A DNA stretch of 12,838 nt from Pseudomonas sp. GTDB taxonomy: Bacteria > Pseudomonadota > Gammaproteobacteria > Pseudomonadales > Pseudomonadaceae. Made by a program: the position numbers and the translations under genes. Below the pieces are notes generated by a model. That model saw only the letters and a list, made by a program, of their open reading frames with translations. It was not told the origin of the DNA and made no database searches. Below, in pieces: positions 6,902 to 12,838 of this stretch; position 1 is the stretch's first letter, and each line of letters begins with the position of its first letter. The stretch is from contig JAQZAY010000118.1 of the NCBI GenBank assembly GCA_029239415.1, positions 1-12,838 of the forward strand. The letters run 5' to 3'.

Positions 6902-6981
6902 CGAGGGAAACCTCGCAAGCGAAGAAAGGTGCCCGCCACGCGCCTGCAAGCAGAAGGGCGTCGGGGGTCGTCGCTTGAAAA

Positions 6982-7005
6982 ACGCTTCAGCCTGGCCGGG
7001 ATTTA
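6982..7005 (-). promoter_or_regulatory. PvdS-type (iron-starvation box) promoter of pvdH
   Basis: The minus strand reads GCTAAATCCC, the classical iron-starvation box, with TAAAT at 7005-7001, 16 nt, then CGT at 6984-6982: a perfect PvdS -35/-10. It lies in the 129-bp gap between the end of dsbS and pvdH, so pvdH need not be read through from the two-component genes. Confidence 0.88.
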
Positions 7006-7030
7006 GCCATGGCCGGCAAACCCCTGGCGA

Positions 7031-8350
7031 TCAGCCAACCCGCGCCGGGATGTCCAGGCGCACCCGCAACCCATCGTCCCGACTGTCGAAGTCGAGACGC
7101 GCGGCACAGCGCTGGGCGATGGCCTGGACGATCGCCAGCCCCAGGCCGCAGCCGCCGCTCTGGCCATGGCGCCAGAAGCGCTCGGTCAGGTGCTCGAGGT
7201 CGTCGGAAGCGATGCCCGCTCCATGGTCGCGCACGACAAAGATGGCGCGGTCTTCGCTCAGTTGCAGCGTCAGTTCGACGGGCGACTCACTGCCGGCGTG
7301 GCGCAGCGCGTTGTCCAGCAGGTTGCGCAGCGCCGCCACCGCCAAGGGCGCCGGCATGCTCAGGTAGGCCTGGGTGGCTTCCTCGGGCAGACACAGCTGG
7401 ATGCGCTGTGAATCCCCATGGGCGTCCTGCACGGCCTGGCGTACCACCTGCGCGGCGGTACACTGCACGCCGTCGTCGAACGACAGGCTGCCTTCGACGC
7501 GGGCCAGGAGCAACAGCTGCTCCAGCGTGCGGTGCAGCCGGTCGGCGCCTGCCTCGGCATGGGCCAGGGCCTGCTCGCGTACAGGCCCCTCGGTCATGCG
7601 CGCCACTTGCAGATGGGTCTTGACCGCGGTCAACGGGCTGCGCAGCTCGTGTGCGGCATCGTCGGTCAGGCGGCGCTCGCGCTCCAGGGTCTGGGCGATA
7701 CGCCGGAACAACTGGTTCTGGGTTTCCAGCAGCGGTTGCAACTCGCTGGGCATGCCGGCCACCTGCAACGGCTCGACGCTGTCGGCGCGCCGGTGCATCA
7801 GCGCGTCGCGCATGCGCTGCAAGGGCGCCAGGCCCTTGCCCAGGCCCATCCACAGCAAGCCCAGGCTGCCGAGCAGGGCCATCAGCACCGGGGCCGACGC
7901 GGCCAGCAGAATGGAACGGTTCAGCGCTTCGCGTTCTTCATGGCGGTCGGCGGTGGTGATGCGCACGTCGCCATGCTCGTAACTAAAGGTGCGCCAGCTC
8001 ACGCCGTCGATGACCTGATCGAGGAAACCGCTGCTCCGGGTCTCCATCGTGCCGTCGTGCGCGTGGTTGCTGGCCAGGATCTCGCCGCGCAGTGAACTGA
8101 CCTGGCAGGCCATGCCATCCGGGATGCTGAGCTGATCGGCCGAGAAATGCGCGTGTTCCTCCCGCGCCGACAGCGGCTGGGGCAGCTGGTCGACCAACCC
8201 GGCGACCATGCGGGCCGACGCCACCAGGCGCTGATCGAGAGAGAACATCATCTGCTGGCGCAGGTCGCGCAGCATCCAGGCAGCGGCCAGGGCCCAGATG
8301 ACGATGAAGGCACTGCCCAGGATCAGGCTCAAGCGCAGGCGCAGGCTCAT
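7031..8350 (-). CDS. dsbS: Sensor histidine kinase, DsbS-like (PA2480-type)
   Basis: A 439-aa inner-membrane sensor kinase. It has TM1 at about 8-28, a periplasmic domain to about residue 145, TM2 at about 147-170, a HAMP-like linker, the H-box DDAAHELRSPLT (phospho-acceptor His234), the N-box LRNLLDNALRHA (Asn347), the G1 box DHGAGI at 375-380, the F-box RFWR and a G2 box written GGCGLGLAIV, with Cys401 where Ser/Thr is usual. The periplasmic sensor domain has one cysteine, Cys82 (DGMACQVSS). In P. aeruginosa, DsbS is reported to sense copper through a cysteine that I recall as Cys82. The start overlaps the stop of the regulator gene by 4 bp (ATGA), so the two are translationally coupled. 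The assignment to DsbS rests on the divergent dsbD2-tlpA-dsbG operon; another OmpR-class kinase is the alternative. Confidence 0.82.
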   Translation of the reverse strand: MSLRLRLSLILGSAFIVIWALAAAWMLRDLRQQMMFSLDQRLVASARMVAGLVDQLPQPLSAREEHAHFSADQLSIPDGMACQVSSLRGEILASNHAHDGTMETRSSGFLDQVIDGVSWRTFSYEHGDVRITTADRHEEREALNRSILLAASAPVLMALLGSLGLLWMGLGKGLAPLQRMRDALMHRRADSVEPLQVAGMPSELQPLLETQNQLFRRIAQTLERERRLTDDAAHELRSPLTAVKTHLQVARMTEGPVREQALAHAEAGADRLHRTLEQLLLLARVEGSLSFDDGVQCTAAQVVRQAVQDAHGDSQRIQLCLPEEATQAYLSMPAPLAVAALRNLLDNALRHAGSESPVELTLQLSEDRAIFVVRDHGAGIASDDLEHLTERFWRHGQSGGCGLGLAIVQAIAQRCAARLDFDSRDDGLRVRLDIPARVG

Positions 8351-9030
8351 GCTTCAGGTGCTCCGGGTACCTGCGCCGGCCCCAGTCGATAGCCCAGGCC
8401 CCGGACGGTCTCGACGATGCCGTTGCCCAGCTTGCGTCGCAGATGGTGAATGTGCACGTTGAGGGCGTTGCTTTCGACCTCGTCGCCGAATCCGTAGACA
8501 CAGTCCTTGAGCTGCTCGCTGGACAGCACTCGGCCGGGATTCTGCAACAGGGCCTGCAACAACGCCTGCTCGCGCCGCGACAGGTCGACCGGCTGCCCGG
8601 CGAGGCTGGCCTGGCAGCGGCTGGGGTCATAGTGCAACGGGCCATGCTCGATCACGTTGACCGCACGGCCGGCCACCCGCCGTAGCAAGGTGTGCAGCCG
8701 CGCTGCCAGCTCGCGCAGGTCGAACGGCTTGAGCAAGTAGTCGTCGGCGCCGGCCTGCAGGCCTTCCACCCGGTCGGTGACGGCATCGCGCGCGGTGAGC
8801 ACCAGTACCGGCAGGGTTTCGCCCTGCTGGCGCAAGCGCCGCAGCAGCTTGAGGCCGTCTTCGTCCGGCAGGCCGAGGTCGAGGATCATCACATCGAAGC
8901 GCGCGGCCTGCAGCAGGGCGCGCGCCGCCGAGGCCGTGGCGACGCGGTCGACCACCAGGCCTTGGGCGACCAGGCCTGCGGCGATGCCGCTGGCGATCAG
9001 GTCATCGTCCTCGCAGAGCAGTACGTGCAT
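8347..9030 (-). CDS. dsbR: OmpR-family response regulator, DsbR-like (PA2479-type)
   Basis: A 227-aa two-domain regulator. The receiver (residues 1-115) has the acidic pocket EDD (7-9), the phosphorylation site Asp51 (MILDLGLPDEDG), Thr79 and Lys101 (LLKPFDLREL). The C-terminal winged helix (about 125-220) ends with SNALNVHIHHLRRKLG and VETVRGLGYRLG, typical of the OmpR/PhoB class. The ribosome binding site GGAGG is 6 nt before the ATG at 9030. It is the first gene of the dsbR-dsbS operon and is divergent from dsbD2, so its target operator probably lies in the shared 174-bp gap. By analogy with P. aeruginosa it should activate the Dsb operon on a copper or thiol-stress signal; this is inference from context. 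Confidence 0.83.
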   Translation of the reverse strand: MHVLLCEDDDLIASGIAAGLVAQGLVVDRVATASAARALLQAARFDVMILDLGLPDEDGLKLLRRLRQQGETLPVLVLTARDAVTDRVEGLQAGADDYLLKPFDLRELAARLHTLLRRVAGRAVNVIEHGPLHYDPSRCQASLAGQPVDLSRREQALLQALLQNPGRVLSSEQLKDCVYGFGDEVESNALNVHIHHLRRKLGNGIVETVRGLGYRLGPAQVPGAPEA

Positions 9031-9072
9031 GCCGGGCCTCCAGGAAACAGGGCGACCAGTGGAACAGGGCCG

Positions 9073-9089
9073 AATTAAGCCGGGATTAT
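9073..9089 (-). promoter_or_regulatory. Putative DsbR direct-repeat operator on the dsbR side
   Basis: On the minus strand ATAATC (9089-9084) and TTAATT (9078-9073) are 11 bp apart start to start, the spacing typical of OmpR-family regulators on adjacent turns of one DNA face. It lies 42 nt before the dsbR start. An alternative reading is a sigma-70 promoter: CATAAT (9091-9086) as -10, with TTGTTT 16 nt upstream. Confidence 0.42.
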
Positions 9090-9139
9090 GCCGCGCACGC
9101 CTAGGGAAACAAGACCGTCTTTTCCCTGTGGGGCGTGGA

Positions 9140-9156
9140 TTAATCCGTGGTTAATC
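9140..9156 (+). promoter_or_regulatory. Putative DsbR direct-repeat operator on the dsbD2 side
   Basis: TTAATC at 9140-9145 is repeated exactly at 9151-9156, an 11-bp period, 48 nt before the dsbD2 start. A related repeat on the opposite strand stands near dsbR. The AT-rich hexamers stand out in a GC-rich context and could alternatively include a -10 element. Confidence 0.5.
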
Positions 9157-9204
9157 TCACCCGCCGAGCATGCCGACCTGTCTCGTTTCTTCCAGGTGCT
9201 CGTC

Positions 9205-10917
9205 ATGCGCTCGCTGTCGTTGTTCATCCTGCTGTGGCTCGCCGGGCCGCTGCAGGCCAATCCGTTCGATCGTCCAGCCGATTTCCTGCCGGTCGATCAA
9301 GCCTTCGCGCTCAGCCAGGAACGCTTGCCCGAGGGTCGGATGCGTCTGCATTTCGACATCCGCGAAGGGTACTACCTGTACCAGAAGCGTCTGTCGTTCG
9401 AGGGTCTGCCCGCCGGGCAGCATCCGGTGCTGCCGCAGGCAACGACGCACCATGACGAATTCTTCGGCGAATCGGCCATCTACCGGCACGCCTTGACCCT
9501 CGATCTGCCCGCCAGCGCCAGGGGTTCACTGCGCCTGGGCTGGCAGGGCTGCGCCGACGCCGGCTTGTGCTATCCCCCGCAGACCCGCCTGATCGACCTG
9601 GGCGGCGTGCCTGTCACGGCGCCAGCCCTGGCCGACGATCAGAGCCTGGCCGGCGAGCTGGGCGCCCGTGGCCTGGGGTGGAGCCTGCTGGCGTTCTTCG
9701 GCCTGGGCCTGCTGCTGGCCTTCACCCCCTGTTCGCTGCCCATGCTGCCGATCCTGGCCGGCCTGGTCGTGGGCAGCGGTGCCCGTGCCCGGCGTGGCTG
9801 GCTGCTGGCCGGGGTGTACGTGCTCTGCATGGCCCTGGTGTACGCGGTGCTCGGCGTGGTGGCCGCCCTGCTGGGCGCCAGCGTGCAGGCCGCGCTGCAG
9901 CAACCCTGGTTGCTCGGTATTCTGGCGGCCCTGTTCGTGGCGCTGGCCCTGCCGATGTTCGGCGCCTTCGAGCTGCAGTTGCCGGCCGCCCTGCGCGACC
10001 GGCTGGACCGCGCCGGCCAGGGCACCCGCGGCGGCAGCCTGTATGGCGCGGCGCTGCTGGGGGCACTGTCCGGCCTGCTGCTCGGTCCCTGCATGACCGC
10101 GCCCCTGGCCGGCGCCTTGCTGTACATCGCCCAGAGCGGCGATGCCTGGCAGGGCGCACTGGTGCTGTTCAGCCTGGGCCTGGGCATGGGCGCACCGCTA
10201 CTGCTGCTGGTGATCCTGGGCAACCGCTACCTGCCCCGCCCCGGCGCTTGGATGAACCGGGTCAAGGGCGTGTTTGGTTTCGTGTTCCTGGGCATGGCGC
10301 TGTACACCGTGCGCAGCCTGCTGCCGGCGCCGCTGGTGGTCGCCTTGTGCGGCGCCTGGCTGCTGGCCCTGGCCTGGGCCCTGTGGCTGACGCTGGAGGC
10401 GCTGCCTCACCTGCGCGCGCTGGGCCTGATCGCCGGTCTGTGGGGGGCGTTGCTGGTCATCGGGGCGAGCGCAGGCGCCGAGCATCCCTGGCAACCCCTG
10501 CGCCCGTTCGTCGATCAAGGCGTGCCACGCGAGCAGGCGGGCGCCCAGGCACCGTTCACGACCGTCAGCGAGCCAGCCGCCCTGCAGCGCGAACTGGACG
10601 CGGCACGTCAGGCCGGGCACTGGGTGCTGCTGGACTATTCGGCCGACTGGTGTGCGGCCTGCAAGGTCATGGAACGCGAGGTGTTCGCGCGCGCCGACGT
10701 GCAGGCCAGCCTGGCCGGTGTACGGCTGCTGCGCCTGGACGTGACCACCGACGGCCACGCCAGCGCCGAGCTGCTGCGCCGCTACCAGGTGCCCGGCCCG
10801 CCCACGCTGATCTGGCTGGGCCCTGATGGCCAGGAGCGGCGCGCCCGCCGCCTGACGGGCCAAGTCGATGCGCCGACGTTCCTGGCGCACTGGCAACAGA
10901 CCCGGAGCCAAGGATGA
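9205..10917 (+). CDS. dsbD2: Thiol:disulfide interchange protein DsbD (DsbD2, PA2478-type)
   Basis: DsbD moves electrons from cytosolic thioredoxin across the inner membrane to periplasmic thiol proteins. The 570-aa protein has all three modules. A signal peptide (1-18, cut after LQA) leads into the periplasmic alpha domain with the cysteine pair 116/122 (GCADAGLCYPP). An eight-helix-type membrane domain (about 157-420) has Cys176 (FTPCSLPML) and Cys296 (LGPCMTAPL). The C-terminal thioredoxin-like gamma domain has Cys483/Cys486 (DWCAACKVMERE) and the cis-proline stretch GPPTLIWLGPDG. No key cysteine is missing. The start at 9205 is chosen because it opens directly into a good signal peptide, with CAGGTG 6 nt upstream; the longer 9088 start has no Shine-Dalgarno and buries the signal. 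Its stop overlaps the next gene by 4 bp. Likely partners are the downstream TlpA-like protein and DsbG. Confidence 0.91.
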   Translation: MRSLSLFILLWLAGPLQANPFDRPADFLPVDQAFALSQERLPEGRMRLHFDIREGYYLYQKRLSFEGLPAGQHPVLPQATTHHDEFFGESAIYRHALTLDLPASARGSLRLGWQGCADAGLCYPPQTRLIDLGGVPVTAPALADDQSLAGELGARGLGWSLLAFFGLGLLLAFTPCSLPMLPILAGLVVGSGARARRGWLLAGVYVLCMALVYAVLGVVAALLGASVQAALQQPWLLGILAALFVALALPMFGAFELQLPAALRDRLDRAGQGTRGGSLYGAALLGALSGLLLGPCMTAPLAGALLYIAQSGDAWQGALVLFSLGLGMGAPLLLLVILGNRYLPRPGAWMNRVKGVFGFVFLGMALYTVRSLLPAPLVVALCGAWLLALAWALWLTLEALPHLRALGLIAGLWGALLVIGASAGAEHPWQPLRPFVDQGVPREQAGAQAPFTTVSEPAALQRELDAARQAGHWVLLDYSADWCAACKVMEREVFARADVQASLAGVRLLRLDVTTDGHASAELLRRYQVPGPPTLIWLGPDGQERRARRLTGQVDAPTFLAHWQQTRSQG

Positions 10918-11753
10918 TGCTGAGCCTGAGCTTCGGCCCGGTGACCCTGGCCTACGATCACCTGGTGCTGCTGGTGGCACTGGCCATGGCGAGCCTGATC
11001 GGTGGCGGATTGGCGCGACGCGGTCGCGTGGACACGCGCCCGATCGTCTTCAACCTGATGCTGCTGGGTCTGGCCTGCGCGCGAATGGGCTTCGTCATCG
11101 CCTACTGGCCGAGCTACCAGGCCGACCCCTGGCAGGCCCTCGATGTACGCGATGGCGGTTTCCTGGCGCTGCCGGGTGTGCTGGGTCTCGTCCTGGCCGC
11201 CCTGCTGTTCGGCTGGCGCAGGCCTCAGGCACGTCGCCCGCTGGCCTGGAGCCTGCTCGGCGCCGCGGTCGTGTGGGCAGCGGGCGGGCTGCTTGGCCAC
11301 TGGCACGAACAGCAGACCCGATTGCCCGAACTGACCCTGCACGACGCACAGCAGCGGCCCGTGACGCTGCAGCACTACGCCGGGAGACCGCTGGTGGTCA
11401 ACCTGTGGGCCAGCTGGTGCCCGCCCTGCCGACGCGAGATCCCGGTCCTGCAGGAGGCTCAGCATGCCTATCCTGGCGTGACCTTCCTGTTCGTCAACCA
11501 GGGCGAGACGCCCGAACTGCTTGGGACTTTCCTCGCCACGGCCGGGCTGACGGGCTCACGCGTGCTGTTCGACGAAGCAGGCGAGCTGGCGCGTCGTGTC
11601 GGCTCTGGCGCGCTGCCGACGACCCTGTTCTACGACGCCGACGGTCGCCTGGTGGGCAGCCACCTGGGCGAGCTATCGCGCGCCAGCCTGCGCCATGCGC
11701 TGCTTCCCCTTCTGCAGTCGACCCCGTCTGCCCCCGATTCCACAGGACATTGA
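10914..11753 (+). CDS. Membrane-anchored TlpA/DsbE-like thioredoxin with N-terminal four-helix domain (PA2477-type)
   Basis: This 279-aa protein joins two parts. Residues 1-130 hold about four membrane segments (near 12-32, 44-65, 82-100 and 111-128) with ARMGFVIAYWPSYQADPW between the second and third, which resembles the N-terminal part of prolipoprotein diacylglyceryl transferase-like proteins. Residues 135-275 are a TlpA/ResA-type thioredoxin fold: VVNLWASWCPPCRREIPVLQ with Cys169/Cys172 and the cis-Pro loop GALPTTLFYDADG (Pro235). The WCPPC site is reducing in type, so it is probably kept reduced by DsbD2, the gene just upstream, with which it overlaps by 4 bp (ATGA). dsbG begins 2 nt after its stop. 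Cytochrome c maturation (CcmG) is an alternative role, but no ccm genes are near. Confidence 0.8.
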   Translation: MMLSLSFGPVTLAYDHLVLLVALAMASLIGGGLARRGRVDTRPIVFNLMLLGLACARMGFVIAYWPSYQADPWQALDVRDGGFLALPGVLGLVLAALLFGWRRPQARRPLAWSLLGAAVVWAAGGLLGHWHEQQTRLPELTLHDAQQRPVTLQHYAGRPLVVNLWASWCPPCRREIPVLQEAQHAYPGVTFLFVNQGETPELLGTFLATAGLTGSRVLFDEAGELARRVGSGALPTTLFYDADGRLVGSHLGELSRASLRHALLPLLQSTPSAPDSTGH

Positions 11754-11755
11754 TC

Positions 11756-12514
11756 ATGCATGTGCTTTCACGACTCTCTCTGCTGTCGACCCTGTTGTGC
11801 GCCTCGCTGGCCCATGCCGAGTCGTTTCCCGAGCCGATCCGCCAGTTGCAGGACAAGGGCGCGGTGATCAAGGGCCGCTTCGAGACCCCTGGCGGCCTGC
11901 AGGGCTACGCCGCCGAATACCAGAACAACGCCATGGCGCTGTACCTCACCGAAGACGGCAAGCACGTGCTGGTCGGCACGCTGTTCGACGACCAGGGTCA
12001 GGACCTGAGCGCCGAACCCTTGGAACGGCTGGTGTACGGGCCGATGGGCGAAGTGGTGTGGGGCCAGTTGGCCCAATCGGCCTGGATCGCCGACGGCCGG
12101 GACGATGCGCCACAGACCCTCTACGTGTTCAGTGACCCCAACTGCCCCTACTGCACGCTGTTCTGGGAGCAAGTGCGGCCCTGGGTGACCTCGGGCAAGG
12201 TGCAGGTGCGGCACGTGATGGTCGGGATCATTCGTGCCGACAGCCTGGGCAAGTCGGCGGCGCTGCTGGCCGCGAAGGAGCCGGTCAAGGCCCTGGCCGA
12301 CCATGAACGGGCGGGCAAGCGCAGCTCGCTGGCCCCGTTGACGCCGATCCCCGAAGCCCTCGGCAAGCGGCTGGAAGCCAACCAGGCACTGATGCAGTCG
12401 CTGGGGCTGAGCGCGACGCCGGCGGTCTTCTACCGCGATGCGCAAGGACGCCTGCAAAGCCTGCAGGGCGCACCGGGCGGAGCGCGCCTGGCAGCGGTGC
12501 TGGGGAAACCCTAG
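11756..12514 (+). CDS. dsbG: Periplasmic disulfide isomerase/reductase DsbG (PA2476-type)
   Basis: DsbG is the DsbC-like periplasmic thiol reductase/isomerase that rescues oxidised (for example sulfenylated) cysteines and is kept reduced by DsbD. The 252-aa precursor has a signal peptide (cut after AHA, residue 21), an N-terminal dimerisation domain (about 22-95), a helical linker and a thioredoxin domain with Cys130/Cys133 in FSDPNCPYCTLFWEQ. CPYC is the DsbG-type active site, and the cis-Pro loop is SATPAVFYRDAQG (Thr221-Pro222). The start at 11756 is set by the signal peptide and by AGGA upstream; the much longer in-frame reading back to 10868 overlaps the tlpA-like gene in another frame and is not real. 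It is the last gene of the dsbD2-tlpA-dsbG operon. Only 29 bp separate it from the convergent rlmM stop; they contain a 12-bp perfect palindrome (12519-12530) but no T-tract. Confidence 0.91.
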   Translation: MHVLSRLSLLSTLLCASLAHAESFPEPIRQLQDKGAVIKGRFETPGGLQGYAAEYQNNAMALYLTEDGKHVLVGTLFDDQGQDLSAEPLERLVYGPMGEVVWGQLAQSAWIADGRDDAPQTLYVFSDPNCPYCTLFWEQVRPWVTSGKVQVRHVMVGIIRADSLGKSAALLAAKEPVKALADHERAGKRSSLAPLTPIPEALGKRLEANQALMQSLGLSATPAVFYRDAQGRLQSLQGAPGGARLAAVLGKP

Positions 12515-12543
12515 GGTCTGCAGCGCTGCACGCTGCCGATGCC

Positions 12544-12838
12544 TTATCGTGCGCGGGGTTTGAGGTCCAGCCGACGCAGGTGACAGGTCACCTCTTCGCG
12601 GTCGTGGTACAGCTGCTTGCAGGCGATCGACACGCGCACCTTGCGCGCCTTGAACCCTGCCTCCATGCGTTCGAGCAGCCGCCGCACCTCGGCATGGCGT
12701 TGCTTCATCGGCAGCTTGAGGTTGACCACCGCCTCGCGACACAGGCCCTCGCCCAGCCAGGTCTCGATCAGCGACGCGGTACGCGCCGGCTTCTCGACGA
12801 TGTCGCAGACCATCCAGTCCACCGTCTGCTTGGGCTGC
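12544..12838 (-). CDS. rlmM: 23S rRNA C2498 2'-O-ribose methyltransferase RlmM, C-terminal part (partial)
   Basis: The last 97 codons are visible; the 5' part lies beyond the right edge. The sequence QPKQTVDWMVCDIVEKPART, then LGEGLCREAVVNLKLPMKQR and KQLYHDREEVTCHLRRL match the Rossmann-fold C-terminal end of RlmM (YgdE), which uses S-adenosylmethionine to methylate C2498 of 23S rRNA before ribosome assembly. The Lys in NLKLPMK is a likely member of the catalytic set. The reading frame ends normally with TAA at 12544-12546. It is convergent with dsbG. Confidence 0.95.
   Translation of the reverse strand, partial: QPKQTVDWMVCDIVEKPARTASLIETWLGEGLCREAVVNLKLPMKQRHAEVRRLLERMEAGFKARKVRVSIACKQLYHDREEVTCHLRRLDLKPRAR

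Noticed and set aside
9088..9204. Upstream start for dsbD2 at 9088
   Set aside because: No Shine-Dalgarno, it would bury the signal peptide, and it overlaps the candidate operator repeats.
10868..12514. Extended 548-codon version of dsbG
   Set aside because: The upstream part overlaps the tlpA-like gene in a different frame and has low-complexity Arg/Gly/Pro content; the signal peptide begins at 11756.
12519..12530. Perfect 12-bp palindrome TGCAGCGCTGCA between dsbG and rlmM
   Set aside because: Too short and without a T-tract to call a terminator; such GC palindromes are common by chance here.

Overview
The window looks like a chromosomal segment of a fluorescent Pseudomonas, most likely the P. 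putida/P. entomophila group. The base composition is uniformly GC-rich. The housekeeping genes at the ends (pdxB, tusA, rlmM) read like Pseudomonas orthologues. A P. putida-type REP element lies between two convergent genes, and three sites match the PvdS (pyoverdine sigma factor) promoter consensus TAAAT-N16-CGT.

Layout. Positions 1-384 (-) hold the N-terminus of an exporter-type ABC transporter that leaves the window. It is divergent from a 55-aa PA1571-like small protein (647-814, +), which ends in a strong intrinsic terminator. After a REP pair come two minus-strand core genes: pdxB (1137-2279) and tusA (2342-2606). tusA is broken by an exact 22-bp tandem duplication over its active-site cysteine motif. 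Positions 2671-6901 form a small pyoverdine block: pvdP (-, Tat-exported tyrosinase), a divergent siderophore-interacting flavoprotein (+) and pvdH (-). Each gene has a PvdS-type promoter, and the pvdP and SIP promoters stand back to back. Positions 7031-12514 form a periplasmic thiol-redox module. A minus-strand two-component pair (dsbR-dsbS, as in P. aeruginosa PA2479-PA2480) is divergent from a tight plus-strand operon dsbD2-tlpA-dsbG (as in PA2478-PA2476). The C-terminal end of rlmM (12544 to the edge, -) closes the window.

How the genes work together. PvdH makes the L-2,4-diaminobutyrate needed for the pyoverdine precursor. PvdP oxidises the precursor's tyrosine to form the chromophore in the periplasm. 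The SIP-type reductase plausibly releases or reduces iron in the cytoplasm, and all three are predicted to be induced under iron starvation by PvdS. The Dsb module should carry electrons across the inner membrane (DsbD2) to a TlpA-like thioredoxin and to the disulfide isomerase DsbG, under control of DsbRS, which is reported to respond to copper in P. aeruginosa. The whole 2671-12514 block sits between the core genes tusA and rlmM, so it looks like an accessory block in a conserved neighbourhood.

Most novel points: the tusA duplication, the back-to-back PvdS promoters that place a SIP flavoprotein in the pyoverdine regulon, and paired 11-bp-spaced TTAATC-like direct repeats in the dsbR/dsbD2 intergenic region that could be DsbR operators. 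No CRISPR array, tRNA, rRNA or insertion sequence was seen.
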